Of a stretch of DNA of 64,000 bases, positions 18,218-25,808 are shown in pieces. The notes under the pieces are model-generated. The model was given only the letters and a program-made list of their open reading frames with translations. It was not told the DNA's origin and did not search any database. A program made the translations under genes and the position numbers. The DNA is from an uncultured Bacteroidales bacterium (lineage in GTDB: Bacteria > Bacteroidota > Bacteroidia > Bacteroidales > Bacteroidaceae). Location of the stretch: assembly GCA_902802815.1 (NCBI GenBank), contig CADCNQ010000017.1, forward strand, positions 1 through 64,000, read 5' to 3'. The stretch's first letter is position 1, and every line of letters starts with the position of its first letter.

Positions 18218-18652
18218 TCAGATAAGTCCTATGTTTCTGGCATGTGCTGTCACCTCTGCTGTGATTTCCTCTTCGTGTTCGATGAAGGTGTCGTCGAAGT
18301 CGTCCGCTTCCGGAAACTGCTCAAACAGTGCCATAAACTCCTCGTCGCTCATTTCCCGTTCGATTTCCTCATGGTGTGCCTCGTAGAAGGCCCGTCCCTC
18401 GTAGATGAGTTTGGAGAAGTCCCTGAGCCCCCACATACGCATTGCCTTGGCGAAGGGGTTGAGGAAGATGAAGGCTCCGTAGCCGTTGTAGATGAGTTGC
18501 ACGAGTCCTCCGTCCATCACTTCCTCCCTCATGATACAGTAGGCCAGCAGTGTGATTTCGTCGGATGTGAGCATAGCCATGCTTTCTCCTGTGAGCTCGC
18601 CGCCCACTTTGTCGAGCACCTGTTGCCTGAAAGCCTGAAGTTCCTGCTCCAT
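18218..18652 (-). CDS. DMP19-like protein (DUF4375)
   Basis: 144 residues, helical and acidic. The core GLVQLIYNGYGAFIFLNPFAKAMRMWG is the DUF4375 signature found in the DNA-mimic protein DMP19 of Neisseria and in many uncharacterised bacterial proteins. The C-terminus (FDDTFIEHEEEITAEVTAHA) is highly acidic. In Neisseria DMP19 sequesters a repressor by copying DNA charge; whether this protein does so is unknown. It lies 4 bases downstream of smpB on the same strand and is likely co-transcribed with it. Confidence 0.75.
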   Translation of the reverse strand: MEQELQAFRQQVLDKVGGELTGESMAMLTSDEITLLAYCIMREEVMDGGLVQLIYNGYGAFIFLNPFAKAMRMWGLRDFSKLIYEGRAFYEAHHEEIEREMSDEEFMALFEQFPEADDFDDTFIEHEEEITAEVTAHARNIGLI

Positions 18653-18656
18653 AAAT

Positions 18657-19124
18657 TTATCTGTATTTTGCTATCCGCACCGCAGCGTTGAGTTCTTTCT
18701 CCTTCTCTGCGTTGCGTTTGTCGTATTCCTTTTTGCCCCGGCAGAGTGATATGTCGAGTTTTGCTCGTCCGTTGTCGTCTATCCACAGCAGGGTGGGGAT
18801 GATGGAGAATCCGGGGCTCTTCACGGCATTCTGCAGTTTGTTTATCTCACGCCGGTTCAGCAGCAGTTTTCTGTCGCGTCGCTCCATATGGTTGTTGTAC
18901 GACCCCTCTTTGTATTGGGCCACATACATATTTTTCACCCACATTTCGCCGTTGTGTATGAAACAGAACGTGTCCACCAGCGATGCTTTTCCCTGGCGTA
19001 TGCTCTTTATCTCAGTCCCTGTCAGCACGATGCCGGCAGTATAGTCGTCCAGGAGCAGGTAATCGAACTCTGCTCGCTTGTTTTTGATGTTGATGACCTT
19101 TGATTTATTGGCTTTCTTAGACAC
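18657..19124 (-). CDS. smpB: SsrA-binding protein SmpB
   Basis: 155 residues. It delivers tmRNA to stalled ribosomes for trans-translation. The family core is clear: [49 protein letters not shown], and the C-terminal [20 protein letters not shown] that reaches into the decoding centre. The start is GTG at 19124, 20 bases downstream of a TACCTTTG promoter. The basic C-terminal tail is complete. The tmRNA gene itself is not in this window. Confidence 0.95.
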   Translation of the reverse strand: MSKKANKSKVINIKNKRAEFDYLLLDDYTAGIVLTGTEIKSIRQGKASLVDTFCFIHNGEMWVKNMYVAQYKEGSYNNHMERRDRKLLLNRREINKLQNAVKSPGFSIIPTLLWIDDNGRAKLDISLCRGKKEYDKRNAEKEKELNAAVRIAKYR

Positions 19125-19144
19125 TTCTCACACAATTTTGCCTG

Positions 19145-19202
19145 CAAAGGTACAAAAAAATCGCGAAAAATTTCATTAAATACCCACTATTGAGTATATT
19201 TG
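19145..19202. promoter_or_regulatory. Divergent promoters between smpB and the NifU-like gene
   Basis: CAAAGGTA at 19145-19152 is TACCTTTG for smpB on the minus strand. TATATTTG at 19195-19202 is a -7 element for the plus-strand NifU-like gene. The two are about 43 bases apart. Confidence 0.7.
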
Positions 19203-19256
19203 TACGCAAAATCGGTGAATAAGTACTGTAACATACAACCTAAAACGTTAAAAAAT

Positions 19257-19958
19257 ATGGTTTACACACAAGAAGTTCAAAACATGTGTTGCGTGGCCAA
19301 AGGCCCCAATCATGGTCCTGCTCCTATTCCCGAAGAGGGCAAGTGGGTTCAGGCAAAGGAAATCAAGGACATCTCCGGTCTCACCCACGGTGTGGGATGG
19401 TGCGCTCCCCAGCAGGGTGCCTGCAAGCTGACTCTGAATGTCAAGGAAGGTGTCATTGAGGAATGTCTCGTTGAGACGATCGGTTGCTCCGGCATGACTC
19501 ACTCTGCCGCCATGGCCAGTGAGATTCTCCCCGGCAAGACTATTCTCGAGGCTCTCAACACCGACCTCGTATGCGACGCTATCAACACAGCCATGCGTGA
19601 GCTCTTCCTGCAGATTGTCTATGGCCGCACCCAGAGTGCCTTCTCCGAGGGCGGTCTGACCATCGGTGCCGGTATGGAGGATCTGGGCAAGGGTCTCATT
19701 TCCCAGACAGGTACACTCTATGGCACGAAGGCCAAGGGTACCCGTTATCTGCAGCTCACTGAGGGCTACATCAACAAGATGTATCTCGACGAGAACGACC
19801 AGGTGTGCGGTTATGAGTTTGTTCACATGGGCAAGTTCATGGATGCCGTGAAGAAGGGCATGGATGCCAACGAGGCCCTCAAGAGTGTCACCGGTACCTA
19901 CGGCCGCACGAAGCCTGAGGACGGTGCTGTTAAGTGTATTGACCCCCGTAAGGAATAA
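19257..19958 (+). CDS. NifU-like iron-sulfur scaffold homologue paired with GGGtGRT
   Basis: 233 residues. The section with VGWCAPQQGACKLTLNVKEG and ETIGCSGMTHSAAMASEILPGKT resembles the N-terminal IscU/NifU scaffold fold, with conserved cysteines in WCAP, GAC and GCSG. The C-terminal half (GTRYLQLTEGYINKMYLDEN, FVHMGKFMDAVKKGMDANEA) is specific to this family. ATG 19257 is preferred to an upstream in-frame ATG at 19200, which overlaps the promoter. The next gene, 21 bases on, is the GGGtGRT protein, and the two families are repeatedly adjacent in Bacteroidetes and Clostridia. A role in metal-cluster handling is inferred; substrate unknown. Confidence 0.75.
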   Translation: MVYTQEVQNMCCVAKGPNHGPAPIPEEGKWVQAKEIKDISGLTHGVGWCAPQQGACKLTLNVKEGVIEECLVETIGCSGMTHSAAMASEILPGKTILEALNTDLVCDAINTAMRELFLQIVYGRTQSAFSEGGLTIGAGMEDLGKGLISQTGTLYGTKAKGTRYLQLTEGYINKMYLDENDQVCGYEFVHMGKFMDAVKKGMDANEALKSVTGTYGRTKPEDGAVKCIDPRKE

Positions 19959-19979
19959 AAGATTAGGAGGAAACAAACT

Positions 19980-20999
19980 ATGATTAGAGAAGTAAAGTTC
20001 GAAAGTCAGGACCGTCGTATCAAGCAGATTCTTGCTTGTCTGAATAAGCACGGTATTGCCTCCATCGAAGAGGCCAATGAGATTTGCGACAAGGCCGGTC
20101 TTGATCCTTACAAGACCTGTGAGGAGACTCAGATGATATGTTTCGAGAACGCCAAGTGGGCTTACGTTGTAGGCACCGCCATCGCTCTCAAGGAGAAGGC
20201 TAAGGACGCTGTGGAGGCTGCCAACTACATCGGCGAGGGTCTTCAGAGCTTCTGCATTCCCGGTTCTGTTGCCGACGACCGCAAGGTGGGTATCGGCCAC
20301 GGTGAACTGGCAGCCCGTCTGCTCTCTCCCGAGACCAAGTGCTTCGCCTTCCTGGCCGGTCACGAGAGTTTCGCTGCCGCAGAGGGTGCCATCAAGATTG
20401 CCCAGATGGCCAACAAGTCCCGTCCAGCCGACAAGCCCCTGCGCTGCATCCTGAACGGTCTGGGCAAGGACGCTGCCATGATTATCAGCCGTATCAACGG
20501 TTTCACATACGTGCAGACACAGTTCGACTATTTCACCGGTGAACTGAAGGAGGTTAAGCGCATTGCTTACTCCAAGGGTCCCCGCGCTGCTGTCAACTGC
20601 TACGGTGCCGACGATGTCCGCGAGGGCGTTGCCATCCTGTGGAAGGAGGACGTTGATGTGTCCATCACCGGTAACTCCACGAATCCCACGCGTTTCCAGC
20701 ATCCTGTTGCAGGCACCTACAAGAAGGAGCGCATCCGCGCCGGCAAAGCATACTTCAGCGTAGCCAGCGGTGGTGGCACGGGCCGCACTTTGCATCCCGA
20801 CAACATGGCTGCCGGTCCCGCTTCCTACGGCATGACCGACACTCTGGGCCGTATGCACTCCGACGCTCAGTTCGCCGGTTCCAGCTCAGTGCCCGCCCAC
20901 GTTGAGATGATGGGCTTCCTGGGCATCGGCAACAACCCCATGGTGGGCTGCTCCGTTGCATGTGCCGTGCAGGCCGACCTCTTCCTGAACAAGAAATAA
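19980..20999 (+). CDS. GGGtGRT family protein
   Basis: 339 residues. The name-giving motif appears in YFSVASGGGTGRTLHPDN at about residue 260. Other conserved parts are LNKHGIASIEEANEICDKAGLDP at the N-terminus, IPGSVADDRKVGIGHGELAARLL and GVAILWKEDVDVSITGNSTNP. The glycine-rich loop suggests nucleotide or phosphate binding. No signal peptide or membrane segment is visible. The function of the family is undescribed to my knowledge; its partner is the NifU-like protein directly upstream. A hairpin terminator follows at 21051. Confidence 0.85.
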   Translation: MIREVKFESQDRRIKQILACLNKHGIASIEEANEICDKAGLDPYKTCEETQMICFENAKWAYVVGTAIALKEKAKDAVEAANYIGEGLQSFCIPGSVADDRKVGIGHGELAARLLSPETKCFAFLAGHESFAAAEGAIKIAQMANKSRPADKPLRCILNGLGKDAAMIISRINGFTYVQTQFDYFTGELKEVKRIAYSKGPRAAVNCYGADDVREGVAILWKEDVDVSITGNSTNPTRFQHPVAGTYKKERIRAGKAYFSVASGGGTGRTLHPDNMAAGPASYGMTDTLGRMHSDAQFAGSSSVPAHVEMMGFLGIGNNPMVGCSVACAVQADLFLNKK

Positions 21000-21050
21000 G
21001 GGTTAAACACACAGTCCGGGCATCGTCGCATGATGTCCGGAGCGACACTC

Positions 21051-21088
21051 AGATAGCGCATTGCCGAAAGGTTTTGCGCTATCTTTTT
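21051..21088 (+). terminator. Terminator of the GGGtGRT operon
   Basis: AGATAGCGCA at 21051-21060 pairs with TGCGCTATCT at 21075-21084, followed by TTTT. Its T tract overlaps the -33 element of the azlC promoter. Confidence 0.8.
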
Positions 21089-21117
21089 GTTTATACCGAA
21101 AACTTTTCGTACCTTTG
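21086..21117 (+). promoter_or_regulatory. azlCD promoter
   Basis: TTTG at 21086-21089, a 20-base spacer, then TACCTTTG at 21110-21117. The azlC ATG at 21127 is only 9 bases later, so the leader is a few bases at most. Confidence 0.8.
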
Positions 21118-21126
21118 CACCCGTTT

Positions 21127-21840
21127 ATGCAGCGTAACGACATTTTCGAGGGACTTCGCGACGGCACTCCCATAGCTCTGGGCTATTTTGCGGTGGCTTT
21201 CTCGCTGGGCATCATTGCCGGGGGAGCGGGCCTCACTGCGGTCGCGGGTTTCGTGAGCAGTTTCTTCACGCGGGCTTCTGCCGGGGAATACGGTGTATAT
21301 ACCCTGATGGCCGCCTCCGCTCCCTACACGGAGATTGTGGTGATGTGCCTTGTCACCAACCTCCGCTACATGCTCATGGGCGCGGCTCTCTCGCAGAAGA
21401 TAGCTCCGGACACGTCGCGTCTCCATCGTCTCCTCATGGCTTGCTGCATCACCGACGAGGTCTTCGGCATCTCCATTGCCCACCGCGGCTACACTCCGCC
21501 GGCCTACACCTACAGTGCTGCGCTGATATCCACTGTGTTCTGGGCTTCCGGTTGTGCTGCGGGCATTGTGGCGGGGGGCATGCTTCCCGTGTCTGTTGTC
21601 TCGGCTCTCAGTGTGGCTCTCTATGGCATGTTCCTCGCCATTGTCATGCCTCCTTCGCGTCGCGACGGCAATGTCCTGCTGGCTGTCACGGCCAGTTTCC
21701 TCACGAGCGGTCTCTGTGCTGTGGCTCCCCTGGTGCGTGAGTGGAGTGCCGGCACGCGCACTATAGTTCTCACCATCGTCCTTTCCACACTGGTGGCTTG
21801 GCTCCGACCCATTGATGTTGATGCAGATGGAGACGCGTGA
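21127..21840 (+). CDS. azlC: Branched-chain amino acid exporter, large subunit (AzlC family)
   Basis: 237 residues with about six to eight hydrophobic segments. The N-terminal DGTPIALGYFAVAFSLGIIAGGAGLTA region and the YTLMAASAPYTEIVVMCLVTNLRYMLMGAALSQ segment match the AzlC/YgaZ family, which pairs with a small AzlD/YgaH subunit to export branched-chain amino acids. ATG 21127 is chosen because the promoter sits just before it; an upstream in-frame ATG at 21061 lies in the terminator. The small subunit gene overlaps its 3' end. Confidence 0.9.
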   Translation: MQRNDIFEGLRDGTPIALGYFAVAFSLGIIAGGAGLTAVAGFVSSFFTRASAGEYGVYTLMAASAPYTEIVVMCLVTNLRYMLMGAALSQKIAPDTSRLHRLLMACCITDEVFGISIAHRGYTPPAYTYSAALISTVFWASGCAAGIVAGGMLPVSVVSALSVALYGMFLAIVMPPSRRDGNVLLAVTASFLTSGLCAVAPLVREWSAGTRTIVLTIVLSTLVAWLRPIDVDADGDA

Positions 21841-22144
21841 TATTGTCATATGCATAGCTCTTGCCGTGGTCACCACGAATCTCATCCGTGTGCTTCCCGT
21901 CGTGCTGATCAGGGGTCACATACGCCATCGCTTCATACGCAGTTTCCTCTACTACGTGCCCTACGTCACTCTTTCCGTGATGACGTTCCCGAGCATTGTG
22001 GAGACCACCGTGTCGCCTCTTTCCGGTCTGGTGGCCTTTGCGGCGGGTGTGGTGGCGGCATGGCGCGGTCTGGGACTGTTTCCCGTGGCTGCTCTCTGTT
22101 GCGTGATAGTCTATGTGATGGATTTCCTTCTCACGCTGCTGTAA
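21815..22144 (+). CDS. azlD: Branched-chain amino acid exporter, small subunit (AzlD family)
   Basis: About 105-109 residues, all membrane: four hydrophobic segments beginning with DIVICIALAVVTTNLIRVLP, where the TxxxRxLP signature is typical of AzlD/YgaH. The frame overlaps the end of azlC by about 25 bases; three in-frame ATGs (21815, 21821, 21827) are close together and the true start is uncertain. The overlap implies translational coupling and equal stoichiometry with AzlC. Confidence 0.87.
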   Translation: MLMQMETRDIVICIALAVVTTNLIRVLPVVLIRGHIRHRFIRSFLYYVPYVTLSVMTFPSIVETTVSPLSGLVAFAAGVVAAWRGLGLFPVAALCCVIVYVMDFLLTLL

Positions 22145-22155
22145 TTGACCATTGA

Positions 22156-22316
22156 TGACGAAGGACGAAAGACGATAACGAAAGACGATAACGAAAGACG
22201 ATAACGAAAACGAAGACGAAAACGAAGACGAAAACGAAGACGAAAACGAAAACTAACAACTTGTCAACTCGTCAACTTGTCTACTCGTCAACTTAAACTA
22301 ACAACTTGTCAACTTT
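22156..22316. repeat. Low-complexity intergenic repeats
   Basis: Consecutive units of GACGATAACGAAA and GAAAACGAAGAC, then AACTTGTCAACTCGTC-type units. Related words recur at 29170-29200, 30130-30200, 44358-44382, 48715-48805 and 57718-57755. No gene is seen; the stretch sits between azlD and a small RNA. Confidence 0.8.
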
Positions 22317-22493
22317 AAAAAAAAACAGACCGCGCGGATGATGTGATGAAACTCCGACATGATAGGATTTGAGGGTTTGTCCACTTTGTAATCCGCTGCG
22401 CTCCGGAGAGTGGCGGCCCGCCATTGTAGGACAAAACTTGTCTCGTTTCAGTGATATTATTGATGAGAATCCCAATCTAACCCGCGCGGTCTG
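22317..22493 (-). ncRNA. Independent structured small RNA, 6S-like candidate
   Basis: On the minus strand a TACCTTTG element at 22497-22504 puts the start at about 22490-22493, exactly where CAGACCGCGCGG begins. The RNA ends with the perfectly complementary CCGCGCGGTCTG (plus-strand 22326-22337), followed by nine U. So the 5' and 3' ends form one 12-bp stem that is also the terminator. Inside, TGAAAC/GTTTCA, GACA/TGTC and TTTGTCC/GGACAAA make an interrupted rod with a large asymmetric bubble near the base and a GC-rich apical part. The length of about 170-177 nt and the end-pairing recall 6S RNA; the Bacteroidales-1 motif is an alternative. There is no convincing open frame. Confidence 0.75.
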
Positions 22494-22496
22494 ATG

Positions 22497-22504
22497 CAAA
22501 GGTA
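22497..22504 (-). promoter_or_regulatory. Promoter of the structured small RNA
   Basis: CAAAGGTA on the plus strand is TACCTTTG on the minus strand, ending 4 bases before the terminal stem of the RNA. Confidence 0.8.
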
Positions 22505-22598
22505 GGCTTTTTTTCTCTTCTGCAAGAGCAGACCCCATCTTTTTTTGCCCAAATGCGTATTTTTCTTGAATCGTAGGGCGTTTTTCATTTTTTTTTAG

Positions 22599-22606
22599 TA
22601 TCTTTG
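22599..22606 (+). promoter_or_regulatory. Promoter of the 4-alpha-glucanotransferase gene
   Basis: TATCTTTG, 27 bases upstream of ATG 22634. It rules out an in-frame ATG at 22604 that lies within the element. Confidence 0.75.
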
Positions 22607-22633
22607 TACTTAAATAGGCCTTTTTACAGCACA

Positions 22634-25078
22634 ATGAAGCTTCAGTTTTCCTTAAAATATCGCACGAAGTGGGGGCAGGACGTGCGCGTACAGATCACTT
22701 TGCATCGCAGGCGCGGTGCCGACATCACGCAGATATTCCCTCTCCGCACCAACGACGGTGAGACATGGAGCGGCGAGGCGGTCATCTCCGAGAAGGACAT
22801 CACGCGCTTCGTCTATCGCTATGCGGTGTACGAGGGCGACCTCGTCTACCGTCAGGAGTGGGACGGCGTGAAGCGCGACTTTCCCGCTGCGGAGCGCAGT
22901 TTCGTGCTGCACGACTACTGGAAGGACATCCCCACTCTCCAGCATCTCTATTCCTCGGCCTATCTCAACTGCATCACCCACACGCAGCCTCAGCCTGCCG
23001 ATTTCATCTTCTATCCGCGCACGCTGATATTCCGTGTGCAGGCTCCCCAGCTCAGGGAGCATCAGTGTCTGGCTCTTTTGGGCAGTCTTCCCTCTCTGGG
23101 CCAGTGGTCCACGGAGCGTGCCCTGGTGATGTCGAGGGCGGGAGCCCACGAGTGGGTCATCAGCATGAATGCCGAGTTCCTCGCATCCTATTTCGAATAC
23201 AAATACGTTGTCATGGACGAGCGCACGGGCGACCTCGCAGCCTGGGAGGAGGGCGACAACCGCTCTTTCACGCTCTCCGGGCGCACGGGTGACATCATCG
23301 TGGTGTGGGACCGCCGCGTGCGCCTTGCCGAGCCCCGCTGGAAGGCTTCCGGTGTGGTGATTCCGGTGTTTTCCCTGCGCAGTGAGACGAGTCAGGGCGT
23401 GGGCGACTTCGGCGACCTCAAGCGCATGGTGGACTGGGCCTCGCAGGCCGGACTGCGCTGCATACAGGTGCTGCCCATCAACGACACGCAGCAGAGCCAC
23501 ACCTGGCAGGACTGCTACCCCTACAACGCCATATCCATCTTCGCGCTGCATCCGCAGTATATCGACCTCTCGCAGCTTCCCGTCATCCTCGACGGGGCTT
23601 ATATGACGGCCTACGAGAGCGAGCGCGTGCGCCTCAACAAGCTCCCGCAGCAGGACTACGAGGCCGTGGAGCGCCTCAAGACCGGCTATCTGCGCCGCCT
23701 CTATGCCCAGGAGGGCGATTCCGTGCTGCAGTCAGCGCCTTTCCGCACGTTCTTCAAGGCCAATGAGGACTGGCTTGTCACCTATGCCGTCTTCTGCCAT
23801 CTGCGCGACACATACAACACATCCTGCTTCGGCGACTGGCAGACGCTCTCCGCCTATGACGAGAAGGAGGTGCACCGCTACTATGAGACGCATCTGGAGG
23901 AGGTGTGCTACTATATCTGGGTGCAGTATCTTCTCGACCGCCAGCTCTCGCAGGCATCCCGCTATGCGCGGTGCCACGGTGTCATCCTCAAGGGCGACAT
24001 ACCCATCGGCATCTCGCGCACCAGCGTCGAGGCGTGGTCGCAGCCCCGGCTGTTCAATCTGGACGGTTCGGCGGGCGCTCCTCCCGACGAGTTCACGCGC
24101 GACGGGCAGAACTGGGGATTCCCCACCTACAACTGGGATGCCATGCGTCTCGACGGTTACCAGTGGTGGATACGCCGCTTCCGCAAGATGGCTGAGTATT
24201 TCGATGCCTACCGCATCGACCACGTGCTGGGCTTCTTCCGCATCTGGCAGATACCTGTCGATTGTCCCACGGCGCTGCTGGGCCAGTTTGTGCCTTCGCT
24301 CCCTATGTCGGTGGGCGAGATAGAGAGCTACGGTCTCAGGTTCCTTCCCCAGCTTTTTGTTGAGGACTATCGCGACAAGGGTCTCTACCATCCCCGCATC
24401 TCTGCCAGGGACGACAGCCACTACGCACAGCTCTCCCCCTCGGAGCAGCGCGCCTTCGACCGCCTCTACGAGCAGTATTTCTTCCATCGCCACAATGATT
24501 TCTGGGCTGCCGAGGCCATGAAGAAGCTTCCGGCCCTTGTGGAGGCCACGCAGATGCTTGTCTGCGCCGAGGATCTGGGCATGGTGCCCAGTTGTGTGGG
24601 TCCTGTGATGGAGAGTCTGCGCATGCTTTCCCTTGAGATACAGGCCATGCCGAAAGCCTTTGTGCGCTTCGGCCGTCTGGAGGACAATCCTTACCGCAGT
24701 GTTGCTACGATATTCACGCACGATATGCCCACGCTGCGTCAGTGGTGGGAAGAGGATGAGGAGCGTGCCCAGGCCTACTGGCACGAGGCTCTCGGCAAGG
24801 ACGGTGAGCCTCCGCGTGTCATGCCGGGGTGGCTTGCCGAGGAGATTGTCTCGCGCCACATGTTCTGCCCCTCCATGCTGTGTCTCATCTCGCTGCAGGA
24901 CTGGCTTGCCATGGACGAGACGCTGCGTCTTGAGGATGCCAGTGCCGAGCGTATCAACATCCCCGCCGTGTCGCGCCACTACTGGCGCTATCGCATGCAT
25001 CTCACCATCGAGCAGCTGCTCCGTGCCGGGGATTTCAACGACAAGATAAGGATGATGGTGGAAAGGTCGGGGAGATAG
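22634..25078 (+). CDS. malQ: 4-alpha-glucanotransferase (GH77) with tandem N-terminal CBM20-type domains
   Basis: 814 residues. Residues about 1-100 and 125-225 look like two starch-binding CBM20-type modules (KYRTKWGQDVRVQITLH; LALLGSLPSLGQWSTERAL). The GH77 barrel follows: SLRSETSQGVGDFGDLKRMVDWA, FDAYRIDHVLGFFRIWQIP with the nucleophile Asp, VCAEDLGMVPSCV with the acid/base Glu, and TIFTHDMPTLRQWW with the third catalytic Asp. It transfers alpha-1,4-glucan segments between chains and helps recycle maltodextrins from glycogen or diet. No signal peptide: cytoplasmic. This two-CBM form is usual in Bacteroidales and plants (DPE2-like). It lies 12 kb from the synthase/phosphorylase operon. Confidence 0.93.
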   Translation: MKLQFSLKYRTKWGQDVRVQITLHRRRGADITQIFPLRTNDGETWSGEAVISEKDITRFVYRYAVYEGDLVYRQEWDGVKRDFPAAERSFVLHDYWKDIPTLQHLYSSAYLNCITHTQPQPADFIFYPRTLIFRVQAPQLREHQCLALLGSLPSLGQWSTERALVMSRAGAHEWVISMNAEFLASYFEYKYVVMDERTGDLAAWEEGDNRSFTLSGRTGDIIVVWDRRVRLAEPRWKASGVVIPVFSLRSETSQGVGDFGDLKRMVDWASQAGLRCIQVLPINDTQQSHTWQDCYPYNAISIFALHPQYIDLSQLPVILDGAYMTAYESERVRLNKLPQQDYEAVERLKTGYLRRLYAQEGDSVLQSAPFRTFFKANEDWLVTYAVFCHLRDTYNTSCFGDWQTLSAYDEKEVHRYYETHLEEVCYYIWVQYLLDRQLSQASRYARCHGVILKGDIPIGISRTSVEAWSQPRLFNLDGSAGAPPDEFTRDGQNWGFPTYNWDAMRLDGYQWWIRRFRKMAEYFDAYRIDHVLGFFRIWQIPVDCPTALLGQFVPSLPMSVGEIESYGLRFLPQLFVEDYRDKGLYHPRISARDDSHYAQLSPSEQRAFDRLYEQYFFHRHNDFWAAEAMKKLPALVEATQMLVCAEDLGMVPSCVGPVMESLRMLSLEIQAMPKAFVRFGRLEDNPYRSVATIFTHDMPTLRQWWEEDEERAQAYWHEALGKDGEPPRVMPGWLAEEIVSRHMFCPSMLCLISLQDWLAMDETLRLEDASAERINIPAVSRHYWRYRMHLTIEQLLRAGDFNDKIRMMVERSGR

Positions 25079-25180
25079 TTTCAGGTTTCAGGTTTCAATT
25101 TTCACCTTTCAACTTTCAATTTTCACCTTTCAACTTTCAATTTTCACCTTTCAACTTTCAATTTTCACCTTTCAAGTTTC
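25079..25180. repeat. Tandem intergenic TTTCAACTTTCAATTTTCACC units
   Basis: Five imperfect units of about 20 bases built from TTTCAA and TTTTCACC fill the whole gap between the glucanotransferase stop and the maf ATG. The complementary pattern occurs before the DUF58 gene at 29213-29258. Confidence 0.85.
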
Positions 25181-25181
25181 A

Positions 25182-25808
25182 ATGAAACTCATTCTCGCTT
25201 CCAACAGTCCCCGCCGCCGTCAGCTTCTTGCGGGTCTCGACATACCTTTTGAGGTGCGTGTCATCGACGGTATTGACGAGTCGTGTCCTCTGGGCACTGC
25301 TGCCAGGGATGTGCCTGCTTTCCTGTCGCGCAAGAAGGCGGAGGCTTATGTCCTGGATGATGCCGACGAGGTGCTCATCACGGCCGACACTGTTGTGGCT
25401 ATTGACGGTATGGTTCTCGGCAAACCGTATGATGCTTCTGAGGCTCGTGCCATGCTTCGCATTCTCTCGGGTCGCGGTCATGAGGTTATCACGGGTGTCA
25501 CGCTGCGTGGTGCGTTGGTGAGGCGAATGCTGAATGGTCAAGAGTCGAGCGTCGAGGGTCAAGAGTCGAAAGACGACATGTTCACTTTCACTTCTTGCAC
25601 CAAGGTTTTTTTTGCTGAGTTGTCTGATGAGCAGATAGACTATTATGTGGAGCGGTACAATCCCATGGACAAGGCGGGTGCTTATGGCATTCAGGAGTGG
25701 ATAGGTTATGTTGCTGTCAGGAGGATAGAGGGTTCTTACTATAATGTCATGGGTCTTCCCGTTCAGGCTCTCTCCGAACACCTCCGCAAATTGGAGAAGG
25801 GGCTATAA
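25182..25808 (+). CDS. maf: Maf-like nucleoside triphosphate pyrophosphatase with an internal insertion
   Basis: 208 residues; typical Maf proteins have about 190. ILASNSPRRRQLLAGLDIPF is the N-terminal Maf signature; ADTVVAIDGMVLGKP and YNPMDKAGAYGIQEW are the other active-site motifs. These enzymes hydrolyse dTTP, UTP and modified nucleotides and can slow septation. Residues about 111-131 (RRMLNGQESSVEGQESKDD), between RGAL and the FTSCTKVFF strand, are not in the family consensus and are encoded by GAGTCGA-type repeats like those between genes. The insertion falls in a surface loop and keeps the frame. The 3' end overlaps the convergent gene by 6 bases. Confidence 0.9.
   Translation: MKLILASNSPRRRQLLAGLDIPFEVRVIDGIDESCPLGTAARDVPAFLSRKKAEAYVLDDADEVLITADTVVAIDGMVLGKPYDASEARAMLRILSGRGHEVITGVTLRGALVRRMLNGQESSVEGQESKDDMFTFTSCTKVFFAELSDEQIDYYVERYNPMDKAGAYGIQEWIGYVAVRRIEGSYYNVMGLPVQALSEHLRKLEKGL

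Noticed and set aside
19248..20858. Long antisense frame opposite the NifU-like/GGGtGRT pair
   Set aside because: Low-information Val/Leu/Gly/His-rich translation with no promoter or motif; the plus-strand genes are well supported.
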